A DNA stretch of 64,000 bases from Gammaproteobacteria bacterium UBA5109 (GTDB lineage Bacteria; Pseudomonadota; Gammaproteobacteria; Pseudomonadales; Pseudohongiellaceae): contig DHZH01000001.1 in the NCBI GenBank assembly GCA_002414385.1, positions 186,431 through 250,430 of the forward strand, written 5' to 3'. The notes below the pieces were generated by a model. That model did no database searches and was not told the DNA's origin. It saw only the letters and a program-made list of their open reading frames with translations. Below are positions 34,468-43,205 of the stretch, piece by piece. How positions within the stretch are numbered: the first letter of the stretch is position 1; every line of letters begins with the position of its first letter. The position numbers were made by a program, and so were the translations under genes.

Positions 34468-35423
34468 TGATGCTCACCCGGTTGATTCTGTCTGGCGCGG
34501 GCTCGGGCCAATGCTTCCTGAATCATGTTGTCCTGACTGCTGCGCTGGTCGGCCAGTCTGGCACGTTCCTGACGACGCTGTTCGGCCTGGATTTTTTCCC
34601 GGGCCAGCCGCAGTTCGCGGTTTTCAAATCGTTGCCGGGTATAGTCTGCCTGTTGTTGCTGTTGGCGTTTTTCAGCAAGTGTCGCTTTACCTTTCTGGTA
34701 ATACTGCACCAGCGGAATATGACTGGGGCACACTGCATGACAGAGCCCGCATTCAATACAGTCCATCAGTTTGTATTGTTCTGCCTTTTCATAAGCTTCA
34801 CCCTGAATGAACCAGTACAGTTGCTGAGGTAAGAGATCGACCGGACAGGCATCAACACACAGACCACAACGAATACATTCCTGCTGGCTCAGGCTTTTGC
34901 TGAGCATTTCTGCCGGAGGCTTTGTATTGAGGGGGATGATATCAATGCAATCAACCGGGCAGGGCGCAACACACAATTCGCAGCCTGTGCATTCTGCCGT
35001 GATGACGCTATGCATTTGCTGGGCGGCACCAATAATGGCATCCACCGGGCAGGCCTGTATACAGAAAGTACAGCCGATACATTCTGCTTCACGAATAATG
35101 GCCGTTCTGGGAATTTCTTCCGACCCGACATCCGGGTCAAGTGGCACATAAGCCTGATCCAGCAGCTGGGCCAGATCATTGATGGTCTGCTTGCCGCCAG
35201 GCGGACATTTATTGATGGCTTCCCCCCGGGCAATCGCTTCGGCATAGGGTTTACATCCCGGATAGCCGCACTGGGCACACTGGGTCTGGGGTAACAGGCG
35301 ATTGATTTCTTCAACCAGCGTGTCTCCGTCGGCCCTGAATTTTTCAGCAAAAAAACCAAGCAAAATGCCGCTGATAAGGGCAATGAGGAGCAGTGTCAGA
35401 ACAATGCTTATGGCAATACTCAT
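34464..35423 (-). CDS. RnfB-RnfC' fusion protein lacking the RnfC NADH/FMN domain
   Basis: 319 residues; RnfB alone is about 190 and RnfC 450-700. Residues 1-25 are the RnfB membrane anchor. C49, C52, C57 and C73 form the RnfB N-terminal cluster site. Two 4Fe-4S sites follow at C115/118/121/125 and C145/148/151/155. From about residue 180 the sequence becomes RnfC C-terminus: C-I-R-C-G-L-C-V-D-A-C-P-V-D-L-L-P-Q-Q-L, D-C-I-E-C-G-L-C and I-P-L-V-Q-Y-Y, with 4Fe-4S sites at C183/186/189/193 and C222/225/228/232, then the E/K/R/Q-rich tail. The RnfC parts that bind FMN and NADH are absent. The frame is open throughout and the gene abuts rnfA (1 bp) and overlaps rnfD (4 bp). Junction about 34886-34934. 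Either a natural fusion by in-frame deletion or an assembly deletion; the intact frame and motifs favour the former. Confidence 0.9.
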   Translation of the reverse strand: MSIAISIVLTLLLIALISGILLGFFAEKFRADGDTLVEEINRLLPQTQCAQCGYPGCKPYAEAIARGEAINKCPPGGKQTINDLAQLLDQAYVPLDPDVGSEEIPRTAIIREAECIGCTFCIQACPVDAIIGAAQQMHSVITAECTGCELCVAPCPVDCIDIIPLNTKPPAEMLSKSLSQQECIRCGLCVDACPVDLLPQQLYWFIQGEAYEKAEQYKLMDCIECGLCHAVCPSHIPLVQYYQKGKATLAEKRQQQQQADYTRQRFENRELRLAREKIQAEQRRQERARLADQRSSQDNMIQEALARARARQNQPGEHQ

Positions 35424-35424
35424 T

Positions 35425-36000
35425 TCAGATAAGCCCGGTAAAACCCATAAATGAAAGCGACATCAAGCTGGCAGTAATCATGGCGATAGCCGGACCACGA
35501 AAGGGCAGGGGCACATCGGCCAGTTCCAGTCTTTCCCTGAGGGCGGCAAACAAAACCAGCACCAGAGAAAAACCGAGTGCTGCACCGAAACCAAATATGA
35601 CGGATTCACTGAAGGAGTTGGCGGCATTGATATTTAATAGTGCTACACCGAGCACAGCGCAGTTACTGGTGATCAGCGGCAGAAATATTCCCAGCACCCG
35701 GTGCAGGACCGGTGAAGTGGCAAACATGATGATTTCTGTGAGGTTAACAATGGCGGCAATTACTATGATAAAAGTAATGGTACGCAGCCATTCCAGCTCC
35801 AGCGGGACCAGCAGGTATTGATATAGCAGATAGGAAAGCATGGCAGACAAGGTGAGCACAAATGTTGTTGCTGCAGACATGCCGATTGCGGTTTCCACTT
35901 TACGTGAACTGCCCATGAAAGGGCAGAGCCCCAGAAACTGCACCAGAACAAAATTGTTTACCAGGATTGCGCTGATCAGAAGAAGAAGGAGTTCATTCAT
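35425..36000 (-). CDS. rnfA: Rnf/Rsx electron transport complex subunit A
   Basis: 191 residues, six hydrophobic helices. It has the RnfA/NqrE pattern N-F-V-L-V-Q-F-L-G-L-C-P-F-M-G near the N-terminus and I-T-S-N-C-A-V-L-G later; these two cysteines hold the intramembrane [2Fe-2S] with RnfE. First gene of the leftward rnfA-(BC')-D-G-E-nth-antiporter operon, separated from the next gene by one base. Confidence 0.96.
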   Translation of the reverse strand: MNELLLLLISAILVNNFVLVQFLGLCPFMGSSRKVETAIGMSAATTFVLTLSAMLSYLLYQYLLVPLELEWLRTITFIIVIAAIVNLTEIIMFATSPVLHRVLGIFLPLITSNCAVLGVALLNINAANSFSESVIFGFGAALGFSLVLVLFAALRERLELADVPLPFRGPAIAMITASLMSLSFMGFTGLI

Positions 36001-36040
36001 GTCAGCCTCTTTGCCATCATGGACTAAATCAGGGGATCCT

Positions 36041-36424
36041 TTATTTACCCTCGATCAGTTCAATCATGTAGCCATCCGGGTCTTTTACAAAAGCAATCAC
36101 AGTTGAGCTGTGCTTCATCGGACCGGCCGGTCTGACAACGTCTCCACCTTTGGCAGAAATTTCATCACAGGCCTTGTAGGCATCATCGACGCCGATGGCA
36201 ATATGGCCGTAGGCATTTCCCATATCATAGGAATCGGTATCCCAGTTATGGGTGAGCTCAATAACTGTATTTTCACTTTCATCACCATAGCCAATAAAAG
36301 CCAGGGTAAATTTCCCTTCGGGAAACTCATGCCTGCGCAGGAGCTTCATACCAAAAAGCTTGGTGTAAAAATCGATTGATTTTTCCAGGTCCGTAACCCG
36401 TAACATGGTGTGAAGAATTCGCAT
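36041..36424 (-). CDS. gloA: Lactoylglutathione lyase (glyoxalase I)
   Basis: 127 residues. The glyoxalase fold starts M-R-I-L-H-T-M-L-R-V with the metal His near residue 5. N-x-I-E-L-T-H-N-W, G-H-I-A-I-G-V-D and the terminal Glu in Y-M-I-E-L complete the metal-site set. It converts the methylglyoxal-glutathione adduct to S-lactoylglutathione. The short length is that of the Ni-type bacterial enzyme. It lies upstream of rnfA on the same strand (40-bp gap). Confidence 0.95.
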   Translation of the reverse strand: MRILHTMLRVTDLEKSIDFYTKLFGMKLLRRHEFPEGKFTLAFIGYGDESENTVIELTHNWDTDSYDMGNAYGHIAIGVDDAYKACDEISAKGGDVVRPAGPMKHSSTVIAFVKDPDGYMIELIEGK

Positions 36425-36500
36425 ATCACCCTCAGTTCAGTGTATTAACAGCTTTGAAAAGTTTCTGGCCGGATTATGCCAATAATGAGACACTTTAACC

Positions 36501-37304
36501 ATGGTGAAAATCCAGAGCGATGAAATACAGCTATGGCTGGTTGAAGATCAGTCTGTCGATGACAAGGATGTACTGGACTCCTACCACGCCCTTCTTAATA
36601 ACGAAGAACTCAAGCGCCTGGAGCGATTTGTTTTTCCTCGACATAAAAAACAGTTTCTCCTCAGTCGCGCTTTACTCAGGTCAGTACTGGCCAATTTTCT
36701 GGAACTGACTCCGGAAGAACTGGTGTTTGCCAGAAATGCTTACGGTAAACCGCGGATTGCCAGTTTTGCTGCCCGGGCACCGCTACATTTCAATTTATCC
36801 CATACCAATGGCCTTAGCGTGTTGGCGATTGCGGCTGATAATGAACTTGGTGTTGATGCTGAATATCTGACACGACGGGTTGATATTCTGAAGCTGGCCC
36901 GACGTTATTTTTCTGCTGAAGAGGCCGATTCATTTCAGGCACTGGATGTCAGCGAATACAACGAGCGTTTCTTTGATTTGTGGACACTCAAGGAGTCCTA
37001 TATCAAAGCATGTGGGATGGGGATGGCAATTCCCCTGAAAGATTTTACTTTTCATTTTCAGCCCCAGGGTCTGGAAATCAGTTTTGCCGAAGGTCGTGAG
37101 GATTGCCCTGAGCACTGGTATTTCTGGCAGTACCGTTACAGGGAACAGTTTCAACTGGCGCTGGCCTTGAAAGATGGAAGCGGGAATGAAGCAGGTGGGG
37201 CAGGAAAAAAAGTAAAAATCTATGAAGGCGTGCCTATGCAGGAATTTACTGAGTGCGGACTGGAAATTCGTAATCGCAGTGCGACCCTGAAAGAGACTGC
37301 CTGA
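36501..37304 (+). CDS. 4'-Phosphopantetheinyl transferase, Sfp type
   Basis: 267 residues. Sfp-type motifs: L-H-F-N-L-S-H-T-N-G near 95, G-V-D-A-E-Y-L near 115 (Mg2+ site), and F-F-D-L-W-T-L-K-E-S-Y-I-K-A near 155 (W-x2-K-E-x3-K). It moves phosphopantetheine from CoA to carrier proteins of fatty-acid, polyketide or peptide synthases. No such synthase is in this window. It may serve a secondary pathway elsewhere or supplement AcpS. Transcribed alone, divergent from gloA. Confidence 0.88.
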   Translation: MVKIQSDEIQLWLVEDQSVDDKDVLDSYHALLNNEELKRLERFVFPRHKKQFLLSRALLRSVLANFLELTPEELVFARNAYGKPRIASFAARAPLHFNLSHTNGLSVLAIAADNELGVDAEYLTRRVDILKLARRYFSAEEADSFQALDVSEYNERFFDLWTLKESYIKACGMGMAIPLKDFTFHFQPQGLEISFAEGREDCPEHWYFWQYRYREQFQLALALKDGSGNEAGGAGKKVKIYEGVPMQEFTECGLEIRNRSATLKETA

Positions 37305-37368
37305 TTCTATTCAAATGCCTGATTCAGGATTTTAAAATATGCAACAGTCAGTGATGGGCATAACAGGC

Positions 37369-37680
37369 TTATTCGTTTACCTCAGTCTGGCAATTCCAGC
37401 ATAGTCCGAATTGCGCGGCGTTTATTTCTCCGCAATTTGAGCAGGTCCAGTCTTCAGCATTTTCAGGTTCCTGCAAGTGCTCGTCTATAATTTCTCTGGC
37501 ACGGGTATATTCACTATCATCCAACACCCACAGTTCCAGCTGTATATTGCCAAGGCCTAATTCAGCTCCCATGGTATTGCTGTGATCATTTTTTACATGA
37601 CAGTCGATATCGTTCATGGCCAGAATATTCCTGACTGAATAGACCAGACCACGGTTTTCATGCTGATAGACGAGGCGCAT
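37369..37680 (-). CDS. DUF2007-type protein with C-terminal zinc ribbon
   Basis: 103 residues. The first 70 residues match the DUF2007 pattern (L-V-Y-Q-H-E-N near the start, E-L-W-V-L-D-D-S-E-Y-T-R-A near 50), a small alpha/beta domain of unknown signalling role. The tail W-T-C-S-N-C-G-E then C-W-N-C gives C-x2-C-x12-C-x2-C, a zinc ribbon. Soluble and cytosolic. It follows another small zinc-ribbon gene by 19 bp on the same strand. Function unknown. Confidence 0.75.
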   Translation of the reverse strand: MRLVYQHENRGLVYSVRNILAMNDIDCHVKNDHSNTMGAELGLGNIQLELWVLDDSEYTRAREIIDEHLQEPENAEDWTCSNCGEINAAQFGLCWNCQTEVNE

Positions 37681-37699
37681 ATTGCAGGTTCTTCAGACT

Positions 37700-38017
37700 T
37701 TACTTGTCATGCTTGAGTGCTGCACCACAGTAGTAACAACTGGGCTTATCAGCAGGTACAATCCGCTGACAACTGTCACAGGTCATGGTCTGGTTGGCGC
37801 GTTCTTCAATAACCTGTTTCATGGCAAGGAGCTTTTCTTCCAGGGCGTCATCGGGCAGTTCAGCACTGATTTTGAGTAATTCCCATAAGGCCTTATTGGT
37901 AAACTGTAATTCCCTGAACTGATTTTCCAGTTGGGTAATACGAAAATTGGCGGTATCAAGTTCCCGGGCTGTTTTCTCAGCCTTTTCACTGACTTTGTCC
38001 CGGTTCAGTAAAGCCAT
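37700..38017 (-). CDS. Small coiled-coil zinc-ribbon protein
   Basis: 105 residues. Residues about 8-75 are charged and helical with a heptad pattern (Q-L-E-N-Q-F-R-E-L-Q). The C-terminus M-T-C-D-S-C then C-Y-Y-C-G gives C-x2-C-x11-C-x2-C, a likely zinc ribbon. No membrane segment. It is transcribed with the DUF2007-zinc-ribbon gene downstream. The layout could suit nucleic-acid or protein binding, but I do not recognise it. Confidence 0.7.
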   Translation of the reverse strand: MALLNRDKVSEKAEKTARELDTANFRITQLENQFRELQFTNKALWELLKISAELPDDALEEKLLAMKQVIEERANQTMTCDSCQRIVPADKPSCYYCGAALKHDK

Positions 38018-38080
38018 ATCTCCCTCTGGTATCTCTCCTGGTTTTCTTTGTTATTCAAACTTTCTTTACTCACTTGCTCT

Positions 38081-38602
38081 TTATTCCAGCTCTGCAGGCC
38101 TCAGAAGTTTGAGAAGCCTGGCAGTATGTGGCGAGTTTACCTCCAGATCAGCCGGTATTTCGAGTTGTGCCAGTGCTGAAGTAGATATTAGTTTACCACC
38201 GGCGCTGTATTGCAATTGTTCATTAGGGCACAGGTATTCGAGCAGTGAATCCAGGCCTGGATTGTGCGCAACCAGCATCAGCCTGTCATGTTTTTTCAGG
38301 TAATTCAGTGATACAGACAACATTTCCCGGTGCCCGGCATGATACAGAGAGGGTTCCCAGTTTATATTTTCCGGCTCAAAATCAATACTGCGACAAATCT
38401 GCATGATGGTTTCCCGACAGCGCAGGGCATCGGAGCTGATTATGCAGTCCGGGTTCAGGGCATTTTCTGCCAGCCACTTGCCCACCAGGAGACTCTGGCG
38501 CTGACCCCGGGCATTCAGGGGACGCTGATGGTCGGGCCTGGCCTGTGACCAGTCCGATTTGGCGTGACGCAACAGAATCAGTTGTTTGTTGGGCTTATTC
38601 AT
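38081..38602 (-). CDS. SixA-like phosphohistidine phosphatase
   Basis: 173 residues from ATG 38602, which overlaps the stop of the upstream methyltransferase gene (ATGAATAA); the frame is open 25 codons further but inside that gene. Histidine-phosphatase superfamily motifs: L-I-L-L-R-H-A-K-S near the start (catalytic His), S-D-A-L-R-C-R-E-T, and V-A-H-N-P-G-L with the second His. SixA removes phosphate from phosphohistidine proteins such as the nitrogen PTS component. Substrate is inferred from family only. Confidence 0.85.
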   Translation of the reverse strand: MNKPNKQLILLRHAKSDWSQARPDHQRPLNARGQRQSLLVGKWLAENALNPDCIISSDALRCRETIMQICRSIDFEPENINWEPSLYHAGHREMLSVSLNYLKKHDRLMLVAHNPGLDSLLEYLCPNEQLQYSAGGKLISTSALAQLEIPADLEVNSPHTARLLKLLRPAELE

Positions 38603-39449
38603 AGGGCTTTTCCCAGACCAGTAGCCGATAAGCCAGCCAACCTTCCTGTAAACAATACTGCAGTGCGTTACCACCATAAAGCATACGCAGGTATTGGAAA
38701 TTGAGTGCTGATTTTCCCAGTAATTTCATCAGCAGGGCGATCAGCTTATCCCGGGGCCGGCCAAGCTCCAGCCAGGGGCTAAGGTCCAGGTCTTCGATCA
38801 GTCTGAGTTCATGTTGTGTTGCGAGCTCATCGGTCTCGTCAGCAGTAAGTAGTGAACCGATAAGCCAGCCCTGCTTAAAACGCTCTATCCAGGAGCCGCT
38901 TTGGGCCTGATTCACAAGTCCGGTATCATTGATAAAGTCGTCACAGATCAGCAGTCTTGCTCCCGGTTTCATCAGTTTTGCCGCCTGTTCAAAAAACCTG
39001 GCGGGGTTTTCGCCATGTACAAAAGATTCAATGGCAAATATCAGGTCAGCCCGGGGCAAATCCTCTGGCAAGTCACAATAGTCACCCTGAATGCAGGCAA
39101 TTCGCTTTTGCAGATTATGTTGATTGATCAGGCTGGTAGCCAGTTGAACCTGTTTGTCGCTGATGGTAATACCAAGCCCGGTGACTGGCAGGTTGTTGGC
39201 GATATAACACAGGCTTGCACCGACGCCACATCCCAGGTCAATAATCTGTCCGTTCTGTTCCTTGCCCATAGTTCGCAGATGACGACAAAGCTGTTCATCC
39301 ACATAATGCAGGGCTGCCTCGCGATTGTTAATGTTCTCAGCCCAGACGGCACGGTGAATACTGCCTCCGGATGAATGACCGAAGTTCAGAAACAAGGAAG
39401 TGTTGCTGTTGTAGAAGCGGCGCGCTTTTTCACTTTCTGGGGCTGACAT
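38595..39449 (-). CDS. Class I SAM-dependent methyltransferase
   Basis: 284 residues. The AdoMet-binding motif I is I-I-D-L-G-C-G-V-G-A-S near residue 70, followed by the D-Y-C-D-L block and L-I-F-A-I-E-S-F-V-H and P-G-A-R-L-L-I-C-D-D. Resembles small-molecule methyltransferases related to cyclopropane-fatty-acid and tocopherol methylases (L-G-I-T-I-S). Substrate unknown. Overlaps the SixA-like gene by 8 bp, so the two are likely translated together. Confidence 0.83.
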   Translation of the reverse strand: MSAPESEKARRFYNSNTSLFLNFGHSSGGSIHRAVWAENINNREAALHYVDEQLCRHLRTMGKEQNGQIIDLGCGVGASLCYIANNLPVTGLGITISDKQVQLATSLINQHNLQKRIACIQGDYCDLPEDLPRADLIFAIESFVHGENPARFFEQAAKLMKPGARLLICDDFINDTGLVNQAQSGSWIERFKQGWLIGSLLTADETDELATQHELRLIEDLDLSPWLELGRPRDKLIALLMKLLGKSALNFQYLRMLYGGNALQYCLQEGWLAYRLLVWEKPYE

Positions 39450-39665
39450 GCTGCTGATTCTACCTGAATTTATTTTTCCTGAGTTTATATTCCGCGACCG
39501 GGGGTGACAGGTAAAAAATATTTTCCGGCAATTTGCTGAGGCAGGCGCATGAAAGGCAAAGCCTTGTGCCTGGCCGAACTTGATCTAGCCAGGATGGGGG
39601 GCGGTCCCTGCGTTTTAGGTGAGTCAGAGAAAATTAAACCAGGGACTAAAGCCGGGTCAGTAATT

Positions 39666-41723
39666 TCAGGTAATTCGCATACCGGCCTGAGCACCGGCGT
39701 GTGGTTCAAGCAGATAGATTTCCTCGCCTGCGCCGGCAGCCAGTATCATGCCTTCCGAGACGCCAAACTTCATTTTACGTGGTTTCAGGTTGGCGACCAG
39801 GACTGTATAGCGGCCATCCAGGTCCTCAGGTTTATAGGCAGATTTGATGCCGGAAAAAACCGTGCGGGTCTGCTGCTTACCATCCTTGTCAGGGCCCAGG
39901 TCGAGAGAAATTTTCAGTAACTTGTCAGCCCCTTCGACATATTCGGCCTTGATGATTCGGGCAATGCGTAAATCAACTTTGGCAAAGTCGGGAAACTCGA
40001 TTTCTTCAGCAATCGGGTCCTGGGCTAGCGGACTGTTTGTTGCTTCAGTATTGACGGATTCCTGCTCTGTGCTCAGGCTCTCTTTGCTGGCTTCAACCAT
40101 GGCTTCTACCTTGTCGCTTTCCACCCTGGTCATCAGGGCTTTGAATTTATTGATCTTGTGAGCCTGCAAAAGTTCGCTGGCATCATGCCACTGCAGGGAG
40201 GGAATATTCAGAAAAGTCTCGCTCTGCTCGGCCAGTTTCGGCAATACCGGCTTCAGGTAAATAATCAGCAGGCGGAACAGGTTGATACCACTTGAACAGA
40301 TTTGCTGTACTTCTTCCGCTTGCGGATCTTCCTTGGCCAGCACCCAGGGAGCCTTGTCGGCAATGTACTGGTTGGCCTTGTCAGCCAGTGTCATGATCAG
40401 ACGAATAGCGCGGGAAAATTCACGGGCCTCATAAAGTCGTGCCAGTTCTGCTGCCATTGCCTGTGCTTCCTGGAGCAATTCCGGCTCTTGCAGTTCGGCA
40501 GCCAGTTCACCGTCGAAGCCTTTGTGGATAAAGCCGGCGCAGCGGCTGGCAATATTGACTACTTTGCCGACCAGGTCGGAATTAACCCGCTGCACAAAAT
40601 CTTCCAGATTGAGGTCCATGTCATCCGGATTGCTGCTGAGTTTGGCGGCAAAGTAATAACGCAGGTATTCCGGATTGAGAAACTGTTTGTAGGTGTCGGC
40701 CATGATAAAAGTGCCACGGGACTTGGACATTTTCTGGCCGTTGACGGTCAGAAAGCCGTTCACGGAAATGCACGTCGGTCTTCTGAATCCTGAAGTTTTC
40801 AGCATGGCCGGCCAGAACAGGGCATGAAAGTTAATGATGTCCTTGCCGATAAAGTGCCACAACTCGGCAGTGGAATCTTCTGCCCAGTAATCATCAAAAT
40901 CCAGGTCTTCACGACTTTCACACAGCTTTTTAAAACTGGCCATGTAACCGATCGGGGCATCCAGCCAGACATAGAAAAACTTGCCCGGCTCACCCGGAAT
41001 TTCAAAACCGAAGTAAGGAGCGTCACGGCTGATATCCCATTCCTGCAGCCCGCTTTCCAGCCATTCGGAAAGCTTGTTGGCAACCGGATCCGGCAGGGTG
41101 CCACTGCGGGTCCACTGTTTCAGGTAATCACTGAATTCCGGCAGGGTAAAAAAGAAATGCGTGGATGCTTTTTTAACCGGCCTTGCCCCGGAAATGGTTG
41201 AGCGCGGATTGATCAGGTCTGTTGCATTATAAGTCGAGCTGCAGACTTCGCAGTTGTCGCCGTACTGATCTTCGGCCTTGCACTTTGGGCACTGACCGAT
41301 AATAAAACGGTCGGAGAGGAACATGCCTTTGTCTGGATCATAAAGCTGGGTAATCTCACGCTGACTGATGTGGCCATTGGCCTTGCAGCGCTCATATATC
41401 AATGCGGAAAGCTCACGGTTTTCTTCTGAATGGGTGCTGTAATAGATATCGAAATCAACATGAAAATCAGCGAAGTCCTGCTGGTGCTCCTGGTTGACCT
41501 TGTCAATAAAATCCTCAGGCGAAATACCGGCCTTTTCAGCACTCAGCATAATACTGGTGCCATGGGCATCATCGGCACAGACATAGCTGCAGTCATGTCC
41601 CTGCATTCGCTGAAAACGCACCCAGATATCCGCCTGGATATAACCCAGAAGATGTCCCAGATGAATTGGCCCGTTAGCATAGGGAAGGGCGTTGGTGACA
41701 AGAATCTTTCTTTTGTTCAACAA
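39666..41723 (-). CDS. metG: Methionine--tRNA ligase
   Basis: 685 residues, the long dimeric form. HIGH-type motif is H-L-G-H near residue 21; zinc-binding C-P-K-C and C-E-V-C near 145; the KMSKS loop K-M-S-K-S-R-G-T near 335. The C-terminal tRNA-binding (EMAP/Trbp111) domain spans about 575-685. The linker around 540-570 carries several S/T/E repeats. Charges tRNA-Met. A 216-bp gap to the methyltransferase holds no gene I can support. Confidence 0.96.
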   Translation of the reverse strand: MLNKRKILVTNALPYANGPIHLGHLLGYIQADIWVRFQRMQGHDCSYVCADDAHGTSIMLSAEKAGISPEDFIDKVNQEHQQDFADFHVDFDIYYSTHSEENRELSALIYERCKANGHISQREITQLYDPDKGMFLSDRFIIGQCPKCKAEDQYGDNCEVCSSTYNATDLINPRSTISGARPVKKASTHFFFTLPEFSDYLKQWTRSGTLPDPVANKLSEWLESGLQEWDISRDAPYFGFEIPGEPGKFFYVWLDAPIGYMASFKKLCESREDLDFDDYWAEDSTAELWHFIGKDIINFHALFWPAMLKTSGFRRPTCISVNGFLTVNGQKMSKSRGTFIMADTYKQFLNPEYLRYYFAAKLSSNPDDMDLNLEDFVQRVNSDLVGKVVNIASRCAGFIHKGFDGELAAELQEPELLQEAQAMAAELARLYEAREFSRAIRLIMTLADKANQYIADKAPWVLAKEDPQAEEVQQICSSGINLFRLLIIYLKPVLPKLAEQSETFLNIPSLQWHDASELLQAHKINKFKALMTRVESDKVEAMVEASKESLSTEQESVNTEATNSPLAQDPIAEEIEFPDFAKVDLRIARIIKAEYVEGADKLLKISLDLGPDKDGKQQTRTVFSGIKSAYKPEDLDGRYTVLVANLKPRKMKFGVSEGMILAAGAGEEIYLLEPHAGAQAGMRIT

Positions 41724-41860
41724 TTTACCTGTATCAAGTCATTAAACCACCGCAGTGCTTGTTGCGGAAGGCCGCGATTCTAGCAGTTTTGGTGGAGCAA
41801 CTTAAGCTGAATTGTCTGTTAAGGGCATTGTAAAGAGTCAGGATTTTGTATAATCAAGGC

Positions 41861-43138
41861 ATGATGAAGACAAAAACGGGTATTACTTTAAGCACCAGAC
41901 TACTGTGCCTCTGCATGATTGTTTCTGGCATGTCTGCTGTGCAGGCGCAATTGCCCTATGAGCGTGATTACCCTGTCATGAATTATTATGAAGCCGGGGC
42001 CAGTGGTCCGGTCAGTGAATTACTGCAGAGTATCAATGCCGGTGAAACAACTCTCGAATATGATCCACAACAGGGCTATCTGCCGGCCTTGCTGGAACTG
42101 CTGGACATCGACCCGTCTTCCCAGTTGCTGGTTTTTTCCAAAACCGCGCGTAAAGGACGTTTTATCTCTCCGCAAACTCCCCGCGCCCTGTACTTTAATG
42201 ACGAAGTCTATGTCGGCTTTGTACCGGATACGCCGGGTTTGGAACTGGCAGTCATGGACCCGGCGCTCGGGCCGGTATTTTTTGAATTAGACCGGCAACG
42301 CGGCGAAGGCGCACTGGAAGTAAGCAGACAGAACTCAGTCTGCCTGCGCTGTCATGACAGTTTGACCAACAGTGGCGGTGGAACTCCGCGCTTCATGATG
42401 AGTTCGGTACTGGTAAATGAATTGGGTGAAATTGCCTCACATGAAGTCAGCATTATTACCAACAACAGCACGCCTCTGGAAAGCCGCTGGGGCGGCTGGT
42501 ATGTCACCGGGTTTCATGGTGAGCAAGCAAACCTGGGAAATTTCACCTATCAGGCGGGGCAGTCTCTGGCAGATGCTGAGCTGCTCAGCAATGGCAATCG
42601 CGCAGATCTGTCGGATTTGCTGGATACCGGAAACTACCTGACGCCCTACAGTGATATTGTTGCGTTGCTGGTCATGCAGCATCAGATTGAAGTCCAGAAC
42701 GTGATGACGAGGGTGAACTGGAATTACCAGCAGCGCCTGGCGGAAAATGCTCAGCTACAGGACGGTGAACTCGAGGAACTGGCTCGCCCACTGCTGGATG
42801 CCCTGCTCATGGCCAATGAAGCGGAGCTGGGTGACAGCATTGAAGGGGTGTCGGGCTACAGTGACTATTTCCAGAGTCTCGGTCCCGAGGATGAACAGGG
42901 GCGTTCCTTACGCGATCTGGATTTACAGGAACGCGTCTTTACTTATCCCTTGAGTTACCTGATCTATTCCGACGCTTTCCAGTCCCTGCCGCAGGCCTTG
43001 CTGAGGCATCTTAAAACAGCACTGCATGACATCCTCAGTGGCGCACAGGATCACCCTGATTACCCTTATCTCGATGCCCGATTGCGCAATGAGATTCTGG
43101 CAATCGTTGCGCAGACCAGCCCCGGCTTTTTCCTGTGA
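41861..43138 (+). CDS. Exported monohaem c-type protein of unknown family
   Basis: 425 residues from ATG 41861 (41864 is an alternative). Signal peptide about 1-30 (ends A-V-Q-A-Q). One haem-attachment motif C-L-R-C-H at about residue 166. No other CxxCH. Around it, F-V-P-D-T-P-G-L-E-L-A-V and S-G-G-G-T-P-R-F-M-M-S-S are conserved-looking blocks; the methionines there could be the distal haem ligand. The rest is mixed alpha/beta. A TATAAT lies only 6 bp before the ATG, raising the possibility of a leaderless transcript. Periplasmic electron-transfer or redox enzyme is likely; function unknown. Divergent from metG. Confidence 0.7.
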   Translation: MMKTKTGITLSTRLLCLCMIVSGMSAVQAQLPYERDYPVMNYYEAGASGPVSELLQSINAGETTLEYDPQQGYLPALLELLDIDPSSQLLVFSKTARKGRFISPQTPRALYFNDEVYVGFVPDTPGLELAVMDPALGPVFFELDRQRGEGALEVSRQNSVCLRCHDSLTNSGGGTPRFMMSSVLVNELGEIASHEVSIITNNSTPLESRWGGWYVTGFHGEQANLGNFTYQAGQSLADAELLSNGNRADLSDLLDTGNYLTPYSDIVALLVMQHQIEVQNVMTRVNWNYQQRLAENAQLQDGELEELARPLLDALLMANEAELGDSIEGVSGYSDYFQSLGPEDEQGRSLRDLDLQERVFTYPLSYLIYSDAFQSLPQALLRHLKTALHDILSGAQDHPDYPYLDARLRNEILAIVAQTSPGFFL

Positions 43139-43205
43139 TGCACCAGAAGCTTCAGGTAGAATGCGGGGTTTTCCGCTGGAAGTAGAAAGCAATATAGGGG
43201 ACTTT

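Noticed and set aside
34464..35423. Plain RnfB or an unrelated polyferredoxin
   Set aside because: The C-terminal block C-I-R-C-G / L-L-P-Q-Q-L-Y-W / D-C-I-E-C-G / I-P-L-V-Q-Y is specifically the RnfC end, including the charged tail, so a simple RnfB call is wrong.
39485..39709. 74-codon open frame between the methyltransferase and metG
   Set aside because: Proline-rich, no SD, overlaps the metG C-terminus; no family resemblance. The 216-bp gap otherwise shows nothing.
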